The notes: generated by a model from the letters alone, not told the origin. Shown: positions 46,836 to 58,071, counted from the stretch's first letter. The stretch: DNA of 64,000 nucleotides from Sulfolobus sp. A20 (GCF_001719125.1 NZ_CP017006.1:2060384-2124383), one strand, 5' to 3'. Program-made: numbers and translations.

Positions 46836-47348
46836 CTATTTAATAAGTAATAAAATGTCACCTTTCTTCACACTCTGACCTTCTTTAACCATAACTTTTT
46901 GAACTATACCGGCGATAGGGGAAGAAATAACAGTTTCTGCTTTCATAGCTTCAATTGAGAGTAAAGGTTGACCTTTATTTACAGCATCACCTTCCCTCAC
47001 TCTAATCTTAACGATTCTCCCAAATAGAGGTGAAATTATCTCTCCCTCCTTTCCTCTTAAAACACTTTCTATACTTTCTCCTTCTTTAACTGGTATTTCG
47101 TTTATTCTGTCTAATCTGAGAAAGTTTTCATTAGCGAATATTAAGGTCCCATCTGATTCAACAAACACATAATAATTTTTCCCATCGATCTCAAATAGAT
47201 ATTCATTTTCCCTAGTACCTCTGCCTAAGAACTTCACTTTTACTTCCTTCTCTCCTATTTTTATATTATCTATATTTCCTTGCTGATCATAGGCTACAAC
47301 GTAAGAATCTCCCAATTCTGTATGGATTCTATAAGCCTTCATTACCAC
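46836..47348 (-). CDS. accB: Biotin carboxyl carrier protein
   Basis: 170 residues. The C-terminal biotinyl domain carries SIEAMKAE, with the biotinylated Lys at residue 136, between symmetrical half-domains (GRIVKIRVREGDAVNKGQ, GIVQKVMVKEGQSVKKGD). The longer N-terminal part (residues 1-80) is a beta-rich linker found in archaeal BCCPs. Overlaps accC by 7 nt and precedes pccB by 15 nt. Confidence 0.95.
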   Translation of the reverse strand: MVMKAYRIHTELGDSYVVAYDQQGNIDNIKIGEKEVKVKFLGRGTRENEYLFEIDGKNYYVFVESDGTLIFANENFLRLDRINEIPVKEGESIESVLRGKEGEIISPLFGRIVKIRVREGDAVNKGQPLLSIEAMKAETVISSPIAGIVQKVMVKEGQSVKKGDILLLIK

Positions 47349-48871
47349 ATCACCCTCGTATTAGATTGTAGAGCGATGCCATAAGTCTTCCATTTGTTTG
47401 GAGCCCTCTCATCTCTTATAATCTTCTTCTCTTCAGCTTTTCTCTTCAATAAACCTCTATTATATAAAGCTATAGCAATTGCTACTTTTCTTTCCTCTTC
47501 CTCAGTTAGTTTTTGCTTAAAGTATTGTATTTTCTCAGAGATATAAGCGGTAGTAAAGTTACCCTCCCAGAAGTCTGGGTCTTGTAAGATGAGCTTATAT
47601 AGGGGTATAGTAGTTTTTACACCACCTATCTTATAATCATTTAATGCTCTCAATCCAACTTGTATTGCATAGTCTCTGCTTTGACCATATACTATTAACT
47701 TAGAGACTAATGGATCATAATAAGGTGGAACCCATGTACCAACTTCAATTCCACTATCAACTCTCACGCCCGGTCCAGTAGGTTCTTTATAATATGTTAT
47801 GTAACCAGATTGTGGCGTAAATTCGTTCAAAGGATCCTCAGCATTTATTCTAAATTGAATGGCGTGTCCTCTAATTTTCAGATCCTCTTGGGAAAACGGT
47901 AAATATTCTCCAGCAGCAAGTCTAATCTGCAGTTTTACTAGATCAATACCTGTTATAAATTCGGTTACAGTGTGTTCTACTTGTACTCTTTTGTTTATTT
48001 CCAAAAAATAAAAGTCATGTGTTACTGGAGAATATACGAATTCCATAGTACCTAGGGTGAAGTAATTTATTTCCTTACCGAATCTAATCGAAGCTTCAAT
48101 AATTGTTTTTCTTTCTTCCCAGGTAATTGAGGGAGAAGGAGCTTCTTCTATCAGCTTTTGATTTCTCCTCTGAATTGTACACTCCCTTTCAAATGCTACT
48201 ACATAATTGCCATATTTATCGCCTATTAGTTGTGTCTCTATATGCTTAGGTTTTACGGCAGCTTTCTCGATATATATTTCTGCTCTACCAAAAGCTGAGT
48301 ATGATAATCTTTTGCTCCTTTCAAAAGCCTCAGCCAATTCTGCTGAATTATCAACCTTTATTATCCCTACGCCAGCTCCTCCTCCAGCAGCCTTCAGCAT
48401 TATTGGATAGCCTATTTCCTCAGCGACCTTTAAAGCCTCATCTACGCTCTCGACTGGTGTTAATGGACCAGGTGAGGTTGGAACTCCAGCCTTTCTAGCT
48501 ATCCTCTTACCATCTAGCTTGTCTTTTATTTTATCCATGACTTCTGCTGAAGGTCCTATAAAGGTTAAACCGACTTTCTCTACTTCTCTTACAAACCTTG
48601 GATTTTCGGATAAAAATCCGTAACCGGGATGTACGGCATCAGCATGAGCTTTCAATGCAGCGTCAACAATTCTATCTATGTTTAAGTAGCTCTCAAGTGC
48701 GGGTGAAGGTCCAATCCAATACGCTTCATCCGCATATTTAACGTGAGGAGCATATTTATCAGCATCTGAATAGACTGCTACAGCTTTCATTCCCATCTCT
48801 TTTACCGCTTTCATTACTCTGATTGCTATCTCTCCTCTATTGGCAACGAGAACTTTATTAAATGGGGGCAT
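47342..48871 (-). CDS. accC: Biotin carboxylase subunit of acyl-CoA carboxylase
   Basis: 509 residues. ATP-grasp motifs: KVLVANRGEIAIRVM, HPGYGFLSENPRF, the Gly-rich loop KAAGGGAGVGI, MEFVYSP, EINKRVQVEHTVTE with the catalytic Arg region, and GHAIQFRINAEDP. It carboxylates biotin on BCCP using ATP and bicarbonate. First gene of the operon; on the minus strand CTTTTAAA near 48894-48901 is a TATA candidate about 25 nt before the ATG. Confidence 0.95.
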   Translation of the reverse strand: MPPFNKVLVANRGEIAIRVMKAVKEMGMKAVAVYSDADKYAPHVKYADEAYWIGPSPALESYLNIDRIVDAALKAHADAVHPGYGFLSENPRFVREVEKVGLTFIGPSAEVMDKIKDKLDGKRIARKAGVPTSPGPLTPVESVDEALKVAEEIGYPIMLKAAGGGAGVGIIKVDNSAELAEAFERSKRLSYSAFGRAEIYIEKAAVKPKHIETQLIGDKYGNYVVAFERECTIQRRNQKLIEEAPSPSITWEERKTIIEASIRFGKEINYFTLGTMEFVYSPVTHDFYFLEINKRVQVEHTVTEFITGIDLVKLQIRLAAGEYLPFSQEDLKIRGHAIQFRINAEDPLNEFTPQSGYITYYKEPTGPGVRVDSGIEVGTWVPPYYDPLVSKLIVYGQSRDYAIQVGLRALNDYKIGGVKTTIPLYKLILQDPDFWEGNFTTAYISEKIQYFKQKLTEEEERKVAIAIALYNRGLLKRKAEEKKIIRDERAPNKWKTYGIALQSNTRVMW

Positions 48872-49156
48872 TAATAATAATAGTGTATATCGGGTTTAAA
48901 AGTTTTTAACTTTAGAATTTATCTATGTATAAAATTCTAAAAATTTTTTAATATAAAAAGTGATCAACATCAAACTTTTTATGTTAGTCCAAGGAGGGGA
49001 AGTAGAAAATATTAAGAGGAAAATTATCTCCTTATAGATTTTCTAGAAACGTACTTGAAGTAGCGTTGAAATCATGGATATCGAATCTAAATTACAAAAT
49101 AACACTCTAAACTTTATACAGAAAAATATTTAATTATCGTAAGCCACTCCATACTG
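48872..49156. other. Intergenic region upstream of accC and of the C/D sRNA
   Basis: It holds the accC TATA element (minus strand, near 48894-48901) and, at the right, AAAATATTTAATTA (about 49125-49138), about 20-30 nt before the box C of the sRNA at 49157. A stretch CCAAGGAGGGGAAGTAG at 48998-49014 resembles the GGGGAGGAAGTCAG tails of TnpB relics but is too weak to assign. No gene seen. Confidence 0.4.
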
Positions 49157-49205
49157 AGGATGACGAATCCGGGAACTGAGCAGTGAGGAAATGCGCGAAC
49201 GCTGA
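49157..49205 (+). ncRNA. Box C/D sRNA candidate 4 (dual guide)
   Basis: Box C AGGATGA (49157-49163), a 12-nt guide CGAATCCGGGAA, box D' CTGA (49176-49179), spacer GCA, box C' GTGAGGA (49183-49189), a 12-nt guide AATGCGCGAACG, box D CTGA (49202-49205). Both C boxes deviate from RTGATGA at one position, but both guides are exactly 12 nt and both D boxes perfect. The sequence is much richer in G+C than its surroundings, as expected for a structured guide RNA. A TATA-like stretch lies about 25 nt upstream. Targets not identified. Confidence 0.75.
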
Positions 49206-49239
49206 TCAATTGAAAAAGGAATTAGAAGGTAACAGATAG

Positions 49240-50852
<1,613 letters not shown>

Positions 50853-50856
<4 letters not shown>

Positions 50857-51545
50857 ACTTTCTCGCCCCCCTTAATTGGGGTTAACAAACCGTAGAGGAC
50901 GTCTAGGTATTCTTGAAAACGCTCATCCTTAGGATTTCTAGGTCTTTCTAACGTAATTTCTACTTCACCTACCACATTGGCTGGTCTTCCATTTAGGACG
51001 TAAACTCTATCAGCCAGTTCGACTACTTCATTTAAGTTATGAGATACAAGAACTACACTCTTTAATGTAGTACCCTCATTAAATAGCATAGAATAGATTT
51101 CTTGCCTTAAGCCCTCAGCAGTTAACTCATCTAAATGAGAAAAAGGTTCATCCATTAAAAGAACTAAGGGGTCTGCAACCAATGCTCTCGCAATAGCAAT
51201 CCTTTGCCTCATACCACCACTCATCTGTTTAGGATAAAAGCTCTCAAAACCTTGAAGCCCAACAATTTCCAAAGCGTGTCTAGCTATCTTATCTTCCTCC
51301 TCTTTGGGTAACTTTCTGTTCATTAAGCCTAACTTAACGTTATCTAGTGCCGTAAGCCAAGGAAAAGTAGCAATAGATTGATGTATTAAGGCAATCTTAG
51401 GAGATGGACTTAATACCAGCTTCCCAAGAAGCCTAACTTCCCCCTTTGAGGGTCGAATGAAACCACCCAATATCCTAAGTAGAGTAGACTTTCCAACTCC
51501 AGTTGGTCCAACTATTGCGACCAACTCCCTCTCCCGGGTAAACAT
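50853..51545 (-). CDS. ABC transporter ATP-binding protein (N-terminus probably extends upstream to about 51611)
   Basis: 230 residues from the first ATG. Walker A GPTGVGKST lies only 13 residues from that ATG, Q-loop Gln in LIHQSIA, signature MSGGMRQR, Walker B LVLLMDEP, H-loop VSHNLNE. The same frame continues upstream with RILEAINLAYTYPNGYVVFD, which is the normal ABC N-terminal strand, back to a stop about 30 codons earlier, yet it has no ATG, GTG or TTG. CTTTTAAGAT (complement of about 51651-51660) could be its TATA. It energises the fused permease. Confidence 0.88.
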
Positions 51546-51765
51546 ATTAATGTTGTCAAATACAACATAGCCATTGGGATAAGTATAAGCTAAGTTGATC
51601 GCCTCTAGGATTCTTCCAACTACTTCACCGTTCTCTTTCTCCTAACAATATCTTAAAAGCTTTTTGCTTTAAAACAAAAGTGTTATCGAAATACGATCCT
51701 TTAAGAATATTCTAATTTGAATTTCTGGAATTTTACCTATATCTTCACTACAACCAAAATCAATT

Positions 51766-51812
51766 TTACAAAGTAGGGAAAGCCTCGTCATTTATGGTGA
51801 GGAGGAGGTCAG
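51766..51812 (+). repeat. TnpB element hairpin-end relic
   Basis: TTACAAAGTAGGGAAAGCC, then a CCTCGTCA-TTTA-TGGTGAGG hairpin (8-bp stem with G-T pairs), then AGGAGGTCAG. It combines the left-end start seen at 24120 and 60153 with the GGAGGTCAG tail, so it looks like an element reduced to its ends. Located in the gap between the ABC ATPase and pckG. Confidence 0.55.
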
Positions 51813-51856
51813 CTATAAATGTGCTTTAAGGATTTAAAAAATCGGCTACTTTTATA

Positions 51857-53668
51857 TTAATCTTTACTTAGCTTTAAAGGAGAGACAACATCACCGTACT
51901 TGTTAATATATTCTAATAACCTGTCTTGTTGAGCTTTTAACTCACCTATGACGTCAGAAGGCGTATCTGAAATTTGACTGTAAACTTTTAGAATCCTTTC
52001 AGTTTTCTCCAAATATCTTCTTAACTTTAAAGAGAACTGCAACTCATATTCTTTTTCTCCATACTCCTTGCCTAAAACCTTCATGAATAGGGTTTTCAGA
52101 TCATCATAATAGGGTATAAAACCAATAGGTGTATAAATTGCGTCAACAGAGTTTTCCACTCTTAACACTGCCCATTTTATCCAAACTTTCTTATCCTCTT
52201 TTGAGTTTACGAATTTATTTCCGTCCTTTAAGAAGTAATTAAATCCAAATATCTTTGGGACCTTTTTTAATTTTTTTCCAAAATTTAAATAATTATTCAA
52301 ATAACTCCCCAAGGATAATGGCATGAAATCTAGAATAGCCATCGGATTAAATTCTAACTCGTCTGCCTTACCTATGACCGCTGATGTCCTAGCTGATTCC
52401 ATGGAGGCACCAATGGTAATGATGCCATGGTTCCACGAAAAAGCCTCAACAGCTGGAACTAATGTAGAGTAGTCTCTCACTCCAAATATTATTCCATCAA
52501 TACTTACACCGTCTGGATTATCGTAATTTTTATCTAAATTACTAAAGGACGTCAAAGGCACGGTAAATCTTGCATTAGGATGTGAGGCAGGTTTGCCACT
52601 ATTCTTATTCCACACTCCCTCATAATTATAACCTTTCTCTGGTTTGGTTTTTCCACTTCCCTCCCAATAAACATCTCCATCCTCAGTCATCAACACATTT
52701 GAGAATATGACTTCCCCCGGCTTATGTAATACTTCCCAAATTACGGGATCGTCTTTTTCATTTATCCCTTGAATGATTCCAAATACTCCAATTTCAGGAT
52801 TAACCGCCTTAACCTCTCCGCTAACTTCTCGTATAAACGCTAAGTCATCACTTATTAATGAACCTAACATAGCAGTAGACGTTTTTCCCGATCCAGAGGG
52901 AAACGATGCTGTGAAGTAGTGTATCCCATTATCACCTTCAAATCCTACTATTGCCATATGTTCTGAAAGCCATCCCTCCCTTACAGCCTTCGTAACGGTA
53001 AGCCTTAAGGCTAGTTTCTTTAGACCTACACTATTGCCGGCATAGGTTGTATTAACGCTATACACAGTATCTTCTTTAACGTCTATCATTATCCTCCTTT
53101 TTTTAATATTTAGTTCACCTTTAGAGTGGATAAATTTTAGGAATGGCTTATTATTTGAGAAATCTTCGAAAGCGTTTCTATATAGTATGTTTTCACTATG
53201 TATTACGTAAGGAGAATCAGTAATCTGGACTGCTAAAATCTGAAAACGAGAATTTCTGGGACCTAATGAGTAGAAACCTACATACATTTCTCTACCTTTC
53301 ATTGAACCCTTTAACAAGGATAAAGCTTCTCTTAAACCTTCTTCTCTAGGTTTTGTGTTTACGAAAGGAATTTTGTTGTCAGTTAAGATGAATGTATCCT
53401 CTCTGGCCCTAGCTTGATCCAATGGATGATCGAAGTGAATTGTGTGACCTTCCATCTTCAACTTTATTTCCTCTTTAGACTCTATTGCCTTCTTTTTAAC
53501 ATACTCTTTATCACTTTCATGACCTAACGAAACGTATAGGCTCTCTGGTTCACATAATTCTACATAGGTTCTCAAAAAATGCGTTAATGAACTATTATTA
53601 ATACTTTCTAATTTTTTAATTATTCTGTCCGAAACGAAGTCGCTTAAAAAACTTATATCATCCTTCAT
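51857..53668 (-). CDS. pckG: Phosphoenolpyruvate carboxykinase (GTP)
   Basis: 603 residues, the GTP-dependent class. P-loop [13 protein letters not shown], the metal-binding [10 protein letters not shown] segment, active-site HPNARFTVP, and [20 protein letters not shown]. It converts oxaloacetate and GTP to PEP and CO2 for gluconeogenesis, consistent with an autotroph building sugars from C4 acids. It stands alone; TATA-like AT-rich sequence lies just upstream of 53668. Confidence 0.94.
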   Translation of the reverse strand: MKDDISFLSDFVSDRIIKKLESINNSSLTHFLRTYVELCEPESLYVSLGHESDKEYVKKKAIESKEEIKLKMEGHTIHFDHPLDQARAREDTFILTDNKIPFVNTKPREEGLREALSLLKGSMKGREMYVGFYSLGPRNSRFQILAVQITDSPYVIHSENILYRNAFEDFSNNKPFLKFIHSKGELNIKKRRIMIDVKEDTVYSVNTTYAGNSVGLKKLALRLTVTKAVREGWLSEHMAIVGFEGDNGIHYFTASFPSGSGKTSTAMLGSLISDDLAFIREVSGEVKAVNPEIGVFGIIQGINEKDDPVIWEVLHKPGEVIFSNVLMTEDGDVYWEGSGKTKPEKGYNYEGVWNKNSGKPASHPNARFTVPLTSFSNLDKNYDNPDGVSIDGIIFGVRDYSTLVPAVEAFSWNHGIITIGASMESARTSAVIGKADELEFNPMAILDFMPLSLGSYLNNYLNFGKKLKKVPKIFGFNYFLKDGNKFVNSKEDKKVWIKWAVLRVENSVDAIYTPIGFIPYYDDLKTLFMKVLGKEYGEKEYELQFSLKLRRYLEKTERILKVYSQISDTPSDVIGELKAQQDRLLEYINKYGDVVSPLKLSKD

Positions 53669-53878
53669 ATTATATACTCGGTAATAAGGGGTAAAAACAT
53701 TTTAGTTTTGGTATATGTTTTAAAAAACTTGTTAAGTTCAAGCTAATCCTGATTGTTACATTTTAAAATACAATGAAACTATAAATTAAATATTCAACTC
53801 CCTTATGAACTAATATGATAACTACAAGACTGATACGTTATAACGTATGCTTTCAATAGAAATCAGAGTTAATGTATC

Positions 53879-54411
53879 TGACTTCCTTCCCTTAGAGGTT
53901 TACCTCATCGATTCTCATATGATGAGCAGTCGAGAGGCTCAGATAGCCATACAAGTTTATTACTGCAATAGAGAATGCCTTGTAGCCTTATCGTGTAACT
54001 TTATCCCTCCAATTTTCCAGCTTAATACCATTTACATAAACGTGCAAACTACATGAAGAATTAGCCCAGGCTCGTAATGCCTAACTCACCATTAATCCTC
54101 ATCAACGAGCAAACGATCCCCATAACATCATGCTTAAGCTCATAATTAACATTAGCCAACTTGTGAAGAGCAAGGTAGTGTGAGGAAATGAAGTCCTTCA
54201 ACTTGACAAGCAAAATATCGAGGCTAATATAATCTCGTCCAAGGAATGAAACTAAGCTTAAAAGGGTAGAGATAATTTGGGCGAGGAAATCAAACATATT
54301 CTTGCCTCACCCTAAAAATACTTTTTCGCAATAAAGAAAATTCAATTCATATCAACCAAATTGTTGTCCACATACTCCATCTTGAAGGGCAAGGCTTTCC
54401 TCACATTGTAA
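53879..54411 (-). mobile_element. IS200/IS605-type TnpB element relic carrying another insertion
   Basis: On the minus strand it starts TTACAATGTGAGGAAAGCC (54411 downward) and ends AAGGGAAGGAAGTCA at 53879. Near the end a frame reads INLYGYLSLSTAHHMRIDEV then NL and a stop, matching the conserved C-terminus of TnpB and the relics at 23.7 and 60.2 kb. The middle contains a different open frame (54061-54297), probably a piece of another insertion sequence. No complete transposase remains. The part 53669-53878 upstream is AT-rich with nothing supported. Confidence 0.7.
54061..54297 (-). pseudogene. Possible transposase fragment of a second insertion sequence
   Basis: 78 codons, ATG 54297: MFDFLAQIISTLLSLVSFLG then helical sequence (LLVKLKDFISSHYLALHKLA) ending ELGITSLG and a stop. 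The pattern resembles the N-terminal part of Sulfolobales IS-encoded transposases, but I cannot name the family with certainty. It lies inside the TnpB relic, so it is either a nested insertion or part of the same decayed element. Confidence 0.4.
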
Positions 54412-54421
54412 GGTTTATTAC
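54412..54421 (+). promoter_or_regulatory. TATA candidate of the GlcD-type oxidase gene, abutting the relic end
   Basis: GGTTTATTAC begins directly after the last base of the TnpB relic (54411) and is centred about 29 nt before the ATG at 54445. The promoter of this gene therefore lies exactly at the element boundary. Confidence 0.5.
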
Positions 54422-54444
54422 TTAACTAACTTGTAATATAACAT

Positions 54445-55788
54445 ATGGACTTTCATGAGTTAAGTGATATCCCACACAGTGTTGAACAAAGAGAAGATTT
54501 CTCCGGAGAGAAAGTAAATCCATTAATCGTTTTCTATCCTAGGAGTGAGGAAGATGTAGTTAGAATAGTAAAATTTGCAAACAGTAATAAAATTCCTATT
54601 ATACCTTGGGGGTCTGGTACTAGTTTAACCGGAGCGGTATCGTGTGATAAAAACTGTATCCTAATTGATATGTCAAGGATGAATAAGGTGATTGAAATTA
54701 ATGAGATAGATTGGTATGTAAGAGTCCAACCTGGTATGAAGTTAGTGGATCTATTTGAGGAATTGGAGAAGAAAGGTTTCATGCTACCTCCGGATCCGGC
54801 AAGTTTCTTTCTATGTAGTGTAGGAGGTGCTGTTTCAGAATCTTCTGGCGGAATGAAGGGGGTTAAGTATGGTTCATTTAGGGAATGGGTTTTAGCGATA
54901 AAGGTAGTATTACCAAGTGGTGAAGTGGTAAAAATTGGAGAGCCTTTGAGAAAAAATAGAGCTGGATATGATATTTTACATTTATTTGTAGGAAGTGAGG
55001 GTACATTAGGTGTCATTACTGAAATATGGTTGAGAATAATCCCTTTACCTAAGAGAAAGATTGTTACCATATTAGCTTTACTTAGAGATTTTGAATCTGC
55101 CGGAGAAGTTATTTTGGGTCTAAGGAAGAATAGAATACTGCCAGAGCTCTCAGAGTACGTGGATTCTGACGTCATTAAAGCTTTAAATAAGCATCTAAAC
55201 GCTGGGCTAAAAGAGACTGAGGGTGGTATGTTACTAATTTCAGTTGAGGAAGATTTAGTTAATGATGTTCTTAAAGTTTTAGATGGTAAAGCTGTTGAGG
55301 TTAAAGTGGCTGAGGGAGAAGAGGCTGAGAAGTTATATTCTTTAAGGGCTCAAGCAGCAATAGCGGTTAAAGCTGAGGCTAAGAACGTGTTTTATGCTGA
55401 AGATATTGTAGTTCCTATTTCAAAATTGCCGGAGGCAATAAAGAGACTAAAAGAGATAGGTAATAAATATAATACTAAATTTTATGTAATCTCGCATATT
55501 GGAGATGGAAACTTACACCCTAATATTGTGATAGAGGATGAGGAGTTAAGACAAAGAGCCTTTGAGGAAATTGCTAGAATGGCTATAGAACTAGGAGGCT
55601 CTGTTAGTGGGGAACATGGAATAGGTGTCCAAAAAGCGAAGTTAATGGCTGAACAATTAATCAAGCATAATGGTTACAGAGTTTTAGATCTTATGTATCA
55701 GATTAAGAGGCTAATTGACCCTAATGACATTATGAACCCCAATAAATTTGTAGAATTATCGTATAAGTTAGCCGATTCGTATAAATAA
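54445..55788 (+). CDS. FAD-linked oxidase, GlcD/D-lactate dehydrogenase type
   Basis: 447 residues. FAD-binding (type 4) motifs: [48 protein letters not shown] and [15 protein letters not shown]-terminal domain with [12 protein letters not shown] and [13 protein letters not shown]. The family oxidises D-lactate, glycolate or other 2-hydroxy acids. It has no iron-sulfur domain, so electrons go to an unknown acceptor. The gene begins 34 nt after a TnpB relic. Confidence 0.9.
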   Translation: MDFHELSDIPHSVEQREDFSGEKVNPLIVFYPRSEEDVVRIVKFANSNKIPIIPWGSGTSLTGAVSCDKNCILIDMSRMNKVIEINEIDWYVRVQPGMKLVDLFEELEKKGFMLPPDPASFFLCSVGGAVSESSGGMKGVKYGSFREWVLAIKVVLPSGEVVKIGEPLRKNRAGYDILHLFVGSEGTLGVITEIWLRIIPLPKRKIVTILALLRDFESAGEVILGLRKNRILPELSEYVDSDVIKALNKHLNAGLKETEGGMLLISVEEDLVNDVLKVLDGKAVEVKVAEGEEAEKLYSLRAQAAIAVKAEAKNVFYAEDIVVPISKLPEAIKRLKEIGNKYNTKFYVISHIGDGNLHPNIVIEDEELRQRAFEEIARMAIELGGSVSGEHGIGVQKAKLMAEQLIKHNGYRVLDLMYQIKRLIDPNDIMNPNKFVELSYKLADSYK

Positions 55789-55843
55789 AATTCAAAACTT
55801 CATAATTAACACTTTTTATTTAATAGCTTTAATTGTATGTAAT

Positions 55844-56245
55844 ATGCAAGATCCGGTATGTAAAATGGAAGTCGAGAATACAACTCCCTTCAAGGTAAAC
55901 TATAAAGGAATAACATACTATTTCTGCTCTTCTCACTGTTTAGAGGAGTTTAAAAAAGATCCATTAAGGTACGTTAAAAAAGAAGATTTGAATAAAAAGA
56001 TAGATGTTAAAGTAGTTTATTGTAGACCTTGCAAATACATGGATAGAGCGTTAGACCTAGCAAAGGATATCCTTAGTTACTTTGAGGAGGCTAACGTGGA
56101 ATTGGTGCAAGGGGATAGGGGAATATTCGATGTTTATATAAATGACGAATTAGTATTTTCGAGGTATAATCAAAAAAGGTTCCCTGACCATCAAGAAATA
56201 TTACAAGAGATAAGTAAGAGATTACAGAAATCACTTGCCAGCTAA
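55844..56245 (+). CDS. YHS domain fused to a selenoprotein W-like (Rdx) domain
   Basis: 133 residues. Residues 1-46 are a YHS domain (DPVCKMEV, YKGITYYFCSSHCLEEFKK) with the metal-binding Cys. Residues 53-128 match the Rdx thioredoxin-like fold of SelW/SelT/SelH: VKVVYCRPCKYMDRA, with Cys60-x-x-Cys63 at the start of the domain, then GIFDVYINDELVFSR and FPDHQEILQEI. A combined metal-binding and thiol-redox protein is inferred. A TATA-like CTTTTTATTTAAT (55811-55823) is about 28 nt before the ATG. Confidence 0.85.
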   Translation: MQDPVCKMEVENTTPFKVNYKGITYYFCSSHCLEEFKKDPLRYVKKEDLNKKIDVKVVYCRPCKYMDRALDLAKDILSYFEEANVELVQGDRGIFDVYINDELVFSRYNQKRFPDHQEILQEISKRLQKSLAS

Positions 56246-56488
56246 TTTAAGGATGTCAGATATAATATTATCTATATTTTTTACATAACTATACTTCAGC
56301 CTTATCTGGTCTAGGCTAATCTTATTCTCAGTTAAATACTTTACTAATATATCAGTCGCAATATCAGTTAAAACTTTAACATCAACCTCATATTTTTTCT
56401 TTAACTCTCTAACTGCCTCATCTACAGTACAACTCTTAACGTCTTTAGGGGCGGAAAGTCCTTTTAAATCTTTAAATTTCCAGCTCAT
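56231..56488 (-). CDS. Small hypothetical protein
   Basis: 85 residues, helical and charged (WKFKDLKGLSAPKDVKSC, DEAVRELKKKYEVDVKVL, TDILVKYLTENKISLDQIRL), one Cys. No family recognised. It converges on the YHS-Rdx gene with a 15-nt overlap. The 262-nt gap on its upstream side (56489-56750) is AT-rich with a small CCTCCTCAG...CTGAGG-like palindrome but no gene. Confidence 0.55.
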   Translation of the reverse strand: MSWKFKDLKGLSAPKDVKSCTVDEAVRELKKKYEVDVKVLTDIATDILVKYLTENKISLDQIRLKYSYVKNIDNIISDILKLAGK

Positions 56489-56750
56489 ACTATATACATG
56501 TTTTTCCTAGCTTTTAAGGTTAGAATAGACGAGAATTTGTTCGTATATTGAAAATTATGGAAGTTTGTCAAGAATAGATGTGCTAGTAAGAAAATATGAT
56601 TACCTCCTCAGTTTTGAGGAAGTTTATGCCCAACTCTTTCCTTAGTATATGATTTTCCTCTGGTTATTTTTATTATAAACATTTTTTATCTAGGGCTTAT
56701 GAGGAGGAAGTTAGAATTAAATCTAAATTCATTTATTATAGATTTTATTC

Positions 56751-57152
56751 ATGATCTCCGTTGAAGAATTAAACGAAGTTTTAAAACAAGAAGAAATATT
56801 TAACTTTATAGGTATAAAATTTGAAAAGATAGATAAAGGCTATGCTAAGCTCTCTTTTAATTATAGTGATAGGCTATCAAGAATAGGTGGCATTCTTCAT
56901 GGAGGTGTAATGTTAACTGCTATAGATTATGCGGGAAGTATGGCAGCCAAATCATTAGATAACGTAAAAGATGAGGTAACAGCAGAATTAAAAGTGAACT
57001 TCATAAAGCCTATGAAACAAGGTCCTTTCACAGTGGAAGGTAAAGTAATAAGTGAGGGAAATAGGTTAGTCGTTATAGAAATTTCAGCTTATGATGGTAA
57101 TGGTAGTTTATGTGCAAAGGCTTTAGGAACTTGGGTAGTCTATAGGTTCTGA
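56751..57152 (+). CDS. PaaI-type hotdog thioesterase
   Basis: 133 residues, a single hotdog fold. The signature RIGGILHGGVMLTAIDYAGS (HGG motif with the catalytic Asp nearby) and TAELKVNFIKPMKQGPFTVEG are typical of PaaI/acyl-CoA thioesterases. It hydrolyses an acyl-CoA of unknown chain. Convergent with and overlapping the CitE-like gene by 13 nt; both belong to CoA-ester metabolism. Confidence 0.85.
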   Translation: MISVEELNEVLKQEEIFNFIGIKFEKIDKGYAKLSFNYSDRLSRIGGILHGGVMLTAIDYAGSMAAKSLDNVKDEVTAELKVNFIKPMKQGPFTVEGKVISEGNRLVVIEISAYDGNGSLCAKALGTWVVYRF

Positions 57153-57952
57153 AACTCGATAATCCTCTTAGCTATCTTATAGTGTACGTAATCAACCAAC
57201 TTGTCATCTAACCTTATTGCACCTCTACCCTCTTTTTTTGCCTTTTCATAAGCTTCAATAACTCTTCTTGCCCACTCTATTTCTTCCTTAGATGGTGAGA
57301 AGACTTGATTAGCTATCTCCACTTGGGAAGGGTGAATCACTTGTTTACCTACATATCCTAACTTCCTAGCCTCTTCACATTCTTTCCTAAACCCCTCTTG
57401 GTTTTTAAGATCAAAGTAAACCTTATCTATAGCGTCAACATCATAAGCTTTGGCTATATTTACGATATACGTTTTAATGAACTCGTTCTTCTCATAAAAA
57501 GTGAAATCTCCACCTAATGATAATGAAAGATCAGCTATACCGTAACTTATTGCCTCTACTCCTTCAGATCTAACAATATCCTCTATCTTGGCTATTCCTT
57601 TAGCGGTCTCTATCAATGGAATAAGAGTTTTACCAGTTGCCTTGAATAAAAAGGATAAATCGTTTTCAGTCTTTGGGACTACAATGCATGTTATTTTTTC
57701 CTCTTTAGAAATCGTTGCAAGATCCTTAAAAGATTCTGATAATTGTAACGAGTTTATTCTTACACATAACTCCCTCTTACCCCAGTCTAGTTCCTTAATT
57801 AACTTTATTAAAATTTCTCTTGCTCTTTCCTTATCCTCTGGTGGAACAGCGTCTTCTAGATCAAAAATTATCGAGTCAGCATTCAATTCAACAGATTTCC
57901 TTATCATTTTTTCGGAGATAGAAGGGACATAAAGCTGCGATCTTCTTATCAT
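57140..57952 (-). CDS. HpcH/HpaI aldolase / CitE-like acyl-CoA lyase
   Basis: 270 residues. N-terminal RRSQLYVPSISEKMIRKS, metal-binding Glu/Asp in SIIFDLEDAVPPEDK, LCVRINSLQLS, LIPLIETAKGIAKIEDI and a C-terminal KQVIHPSQVEIANQVFSP. CitE-like proteins cleave malyl-, citramalyl- or related CoA esters. Without other citrate lyase subunits the enzyme is probably a stand-alone malyl/citramalyl-CoA lyase. Upstream (120 nt) is a GntR regulator in the same direction. Confidence 0.86.
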   Translation of the reverse strand: MIRRSQLYVPSISEKMIRKSVELNADSIIFDLEDAVPPEDKERAREILIKLIKELDWGKRELCVRINSLQLSESFKDLATISKEEKITCIVVPKTENDLSFLFKATGKTLIPLIETAKGIAKIEDIVRSEGVEAISYGIADLSLSLGGDFTFYEKNEFIKTYIVNIAKAYDVDAIDKVYFDLKNQEGFRKECEEARKLGYVGKQVIHPSQVEIANQVFSPSKEEIEWARRVIEAYEKAKKEGRGAIRLDDKLVDYVHYKIAKRIIEFQNL

Positions 57953-58071
57953 AAAAATGGAATATTACTGTAAGAATAAATTTTTATCCTCTTATAGAGA
58001 GTTCCTAAACTCTTCTTTATAAATTGGAGATTTCTTCAAAAATAGAGAAAAATGTTTCTAATCATAAGCTT

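Noticed and set aside
53847-54056. 69-codon plus-strand frame
   Set aside because: Lies antisense across the TnpB relic end; the opposite strand gives the recognisable TnpB C-terminus.
56590-56720. CCTCCTCAG...TGAGGAAG and TGAGGAGGAAGTTAG resembling TnpB element ends
   Set aside because: No TTACAAAG left end, no TnpB C-terminal frame and the tail deviates (GTTAG); too weak to call a relic.
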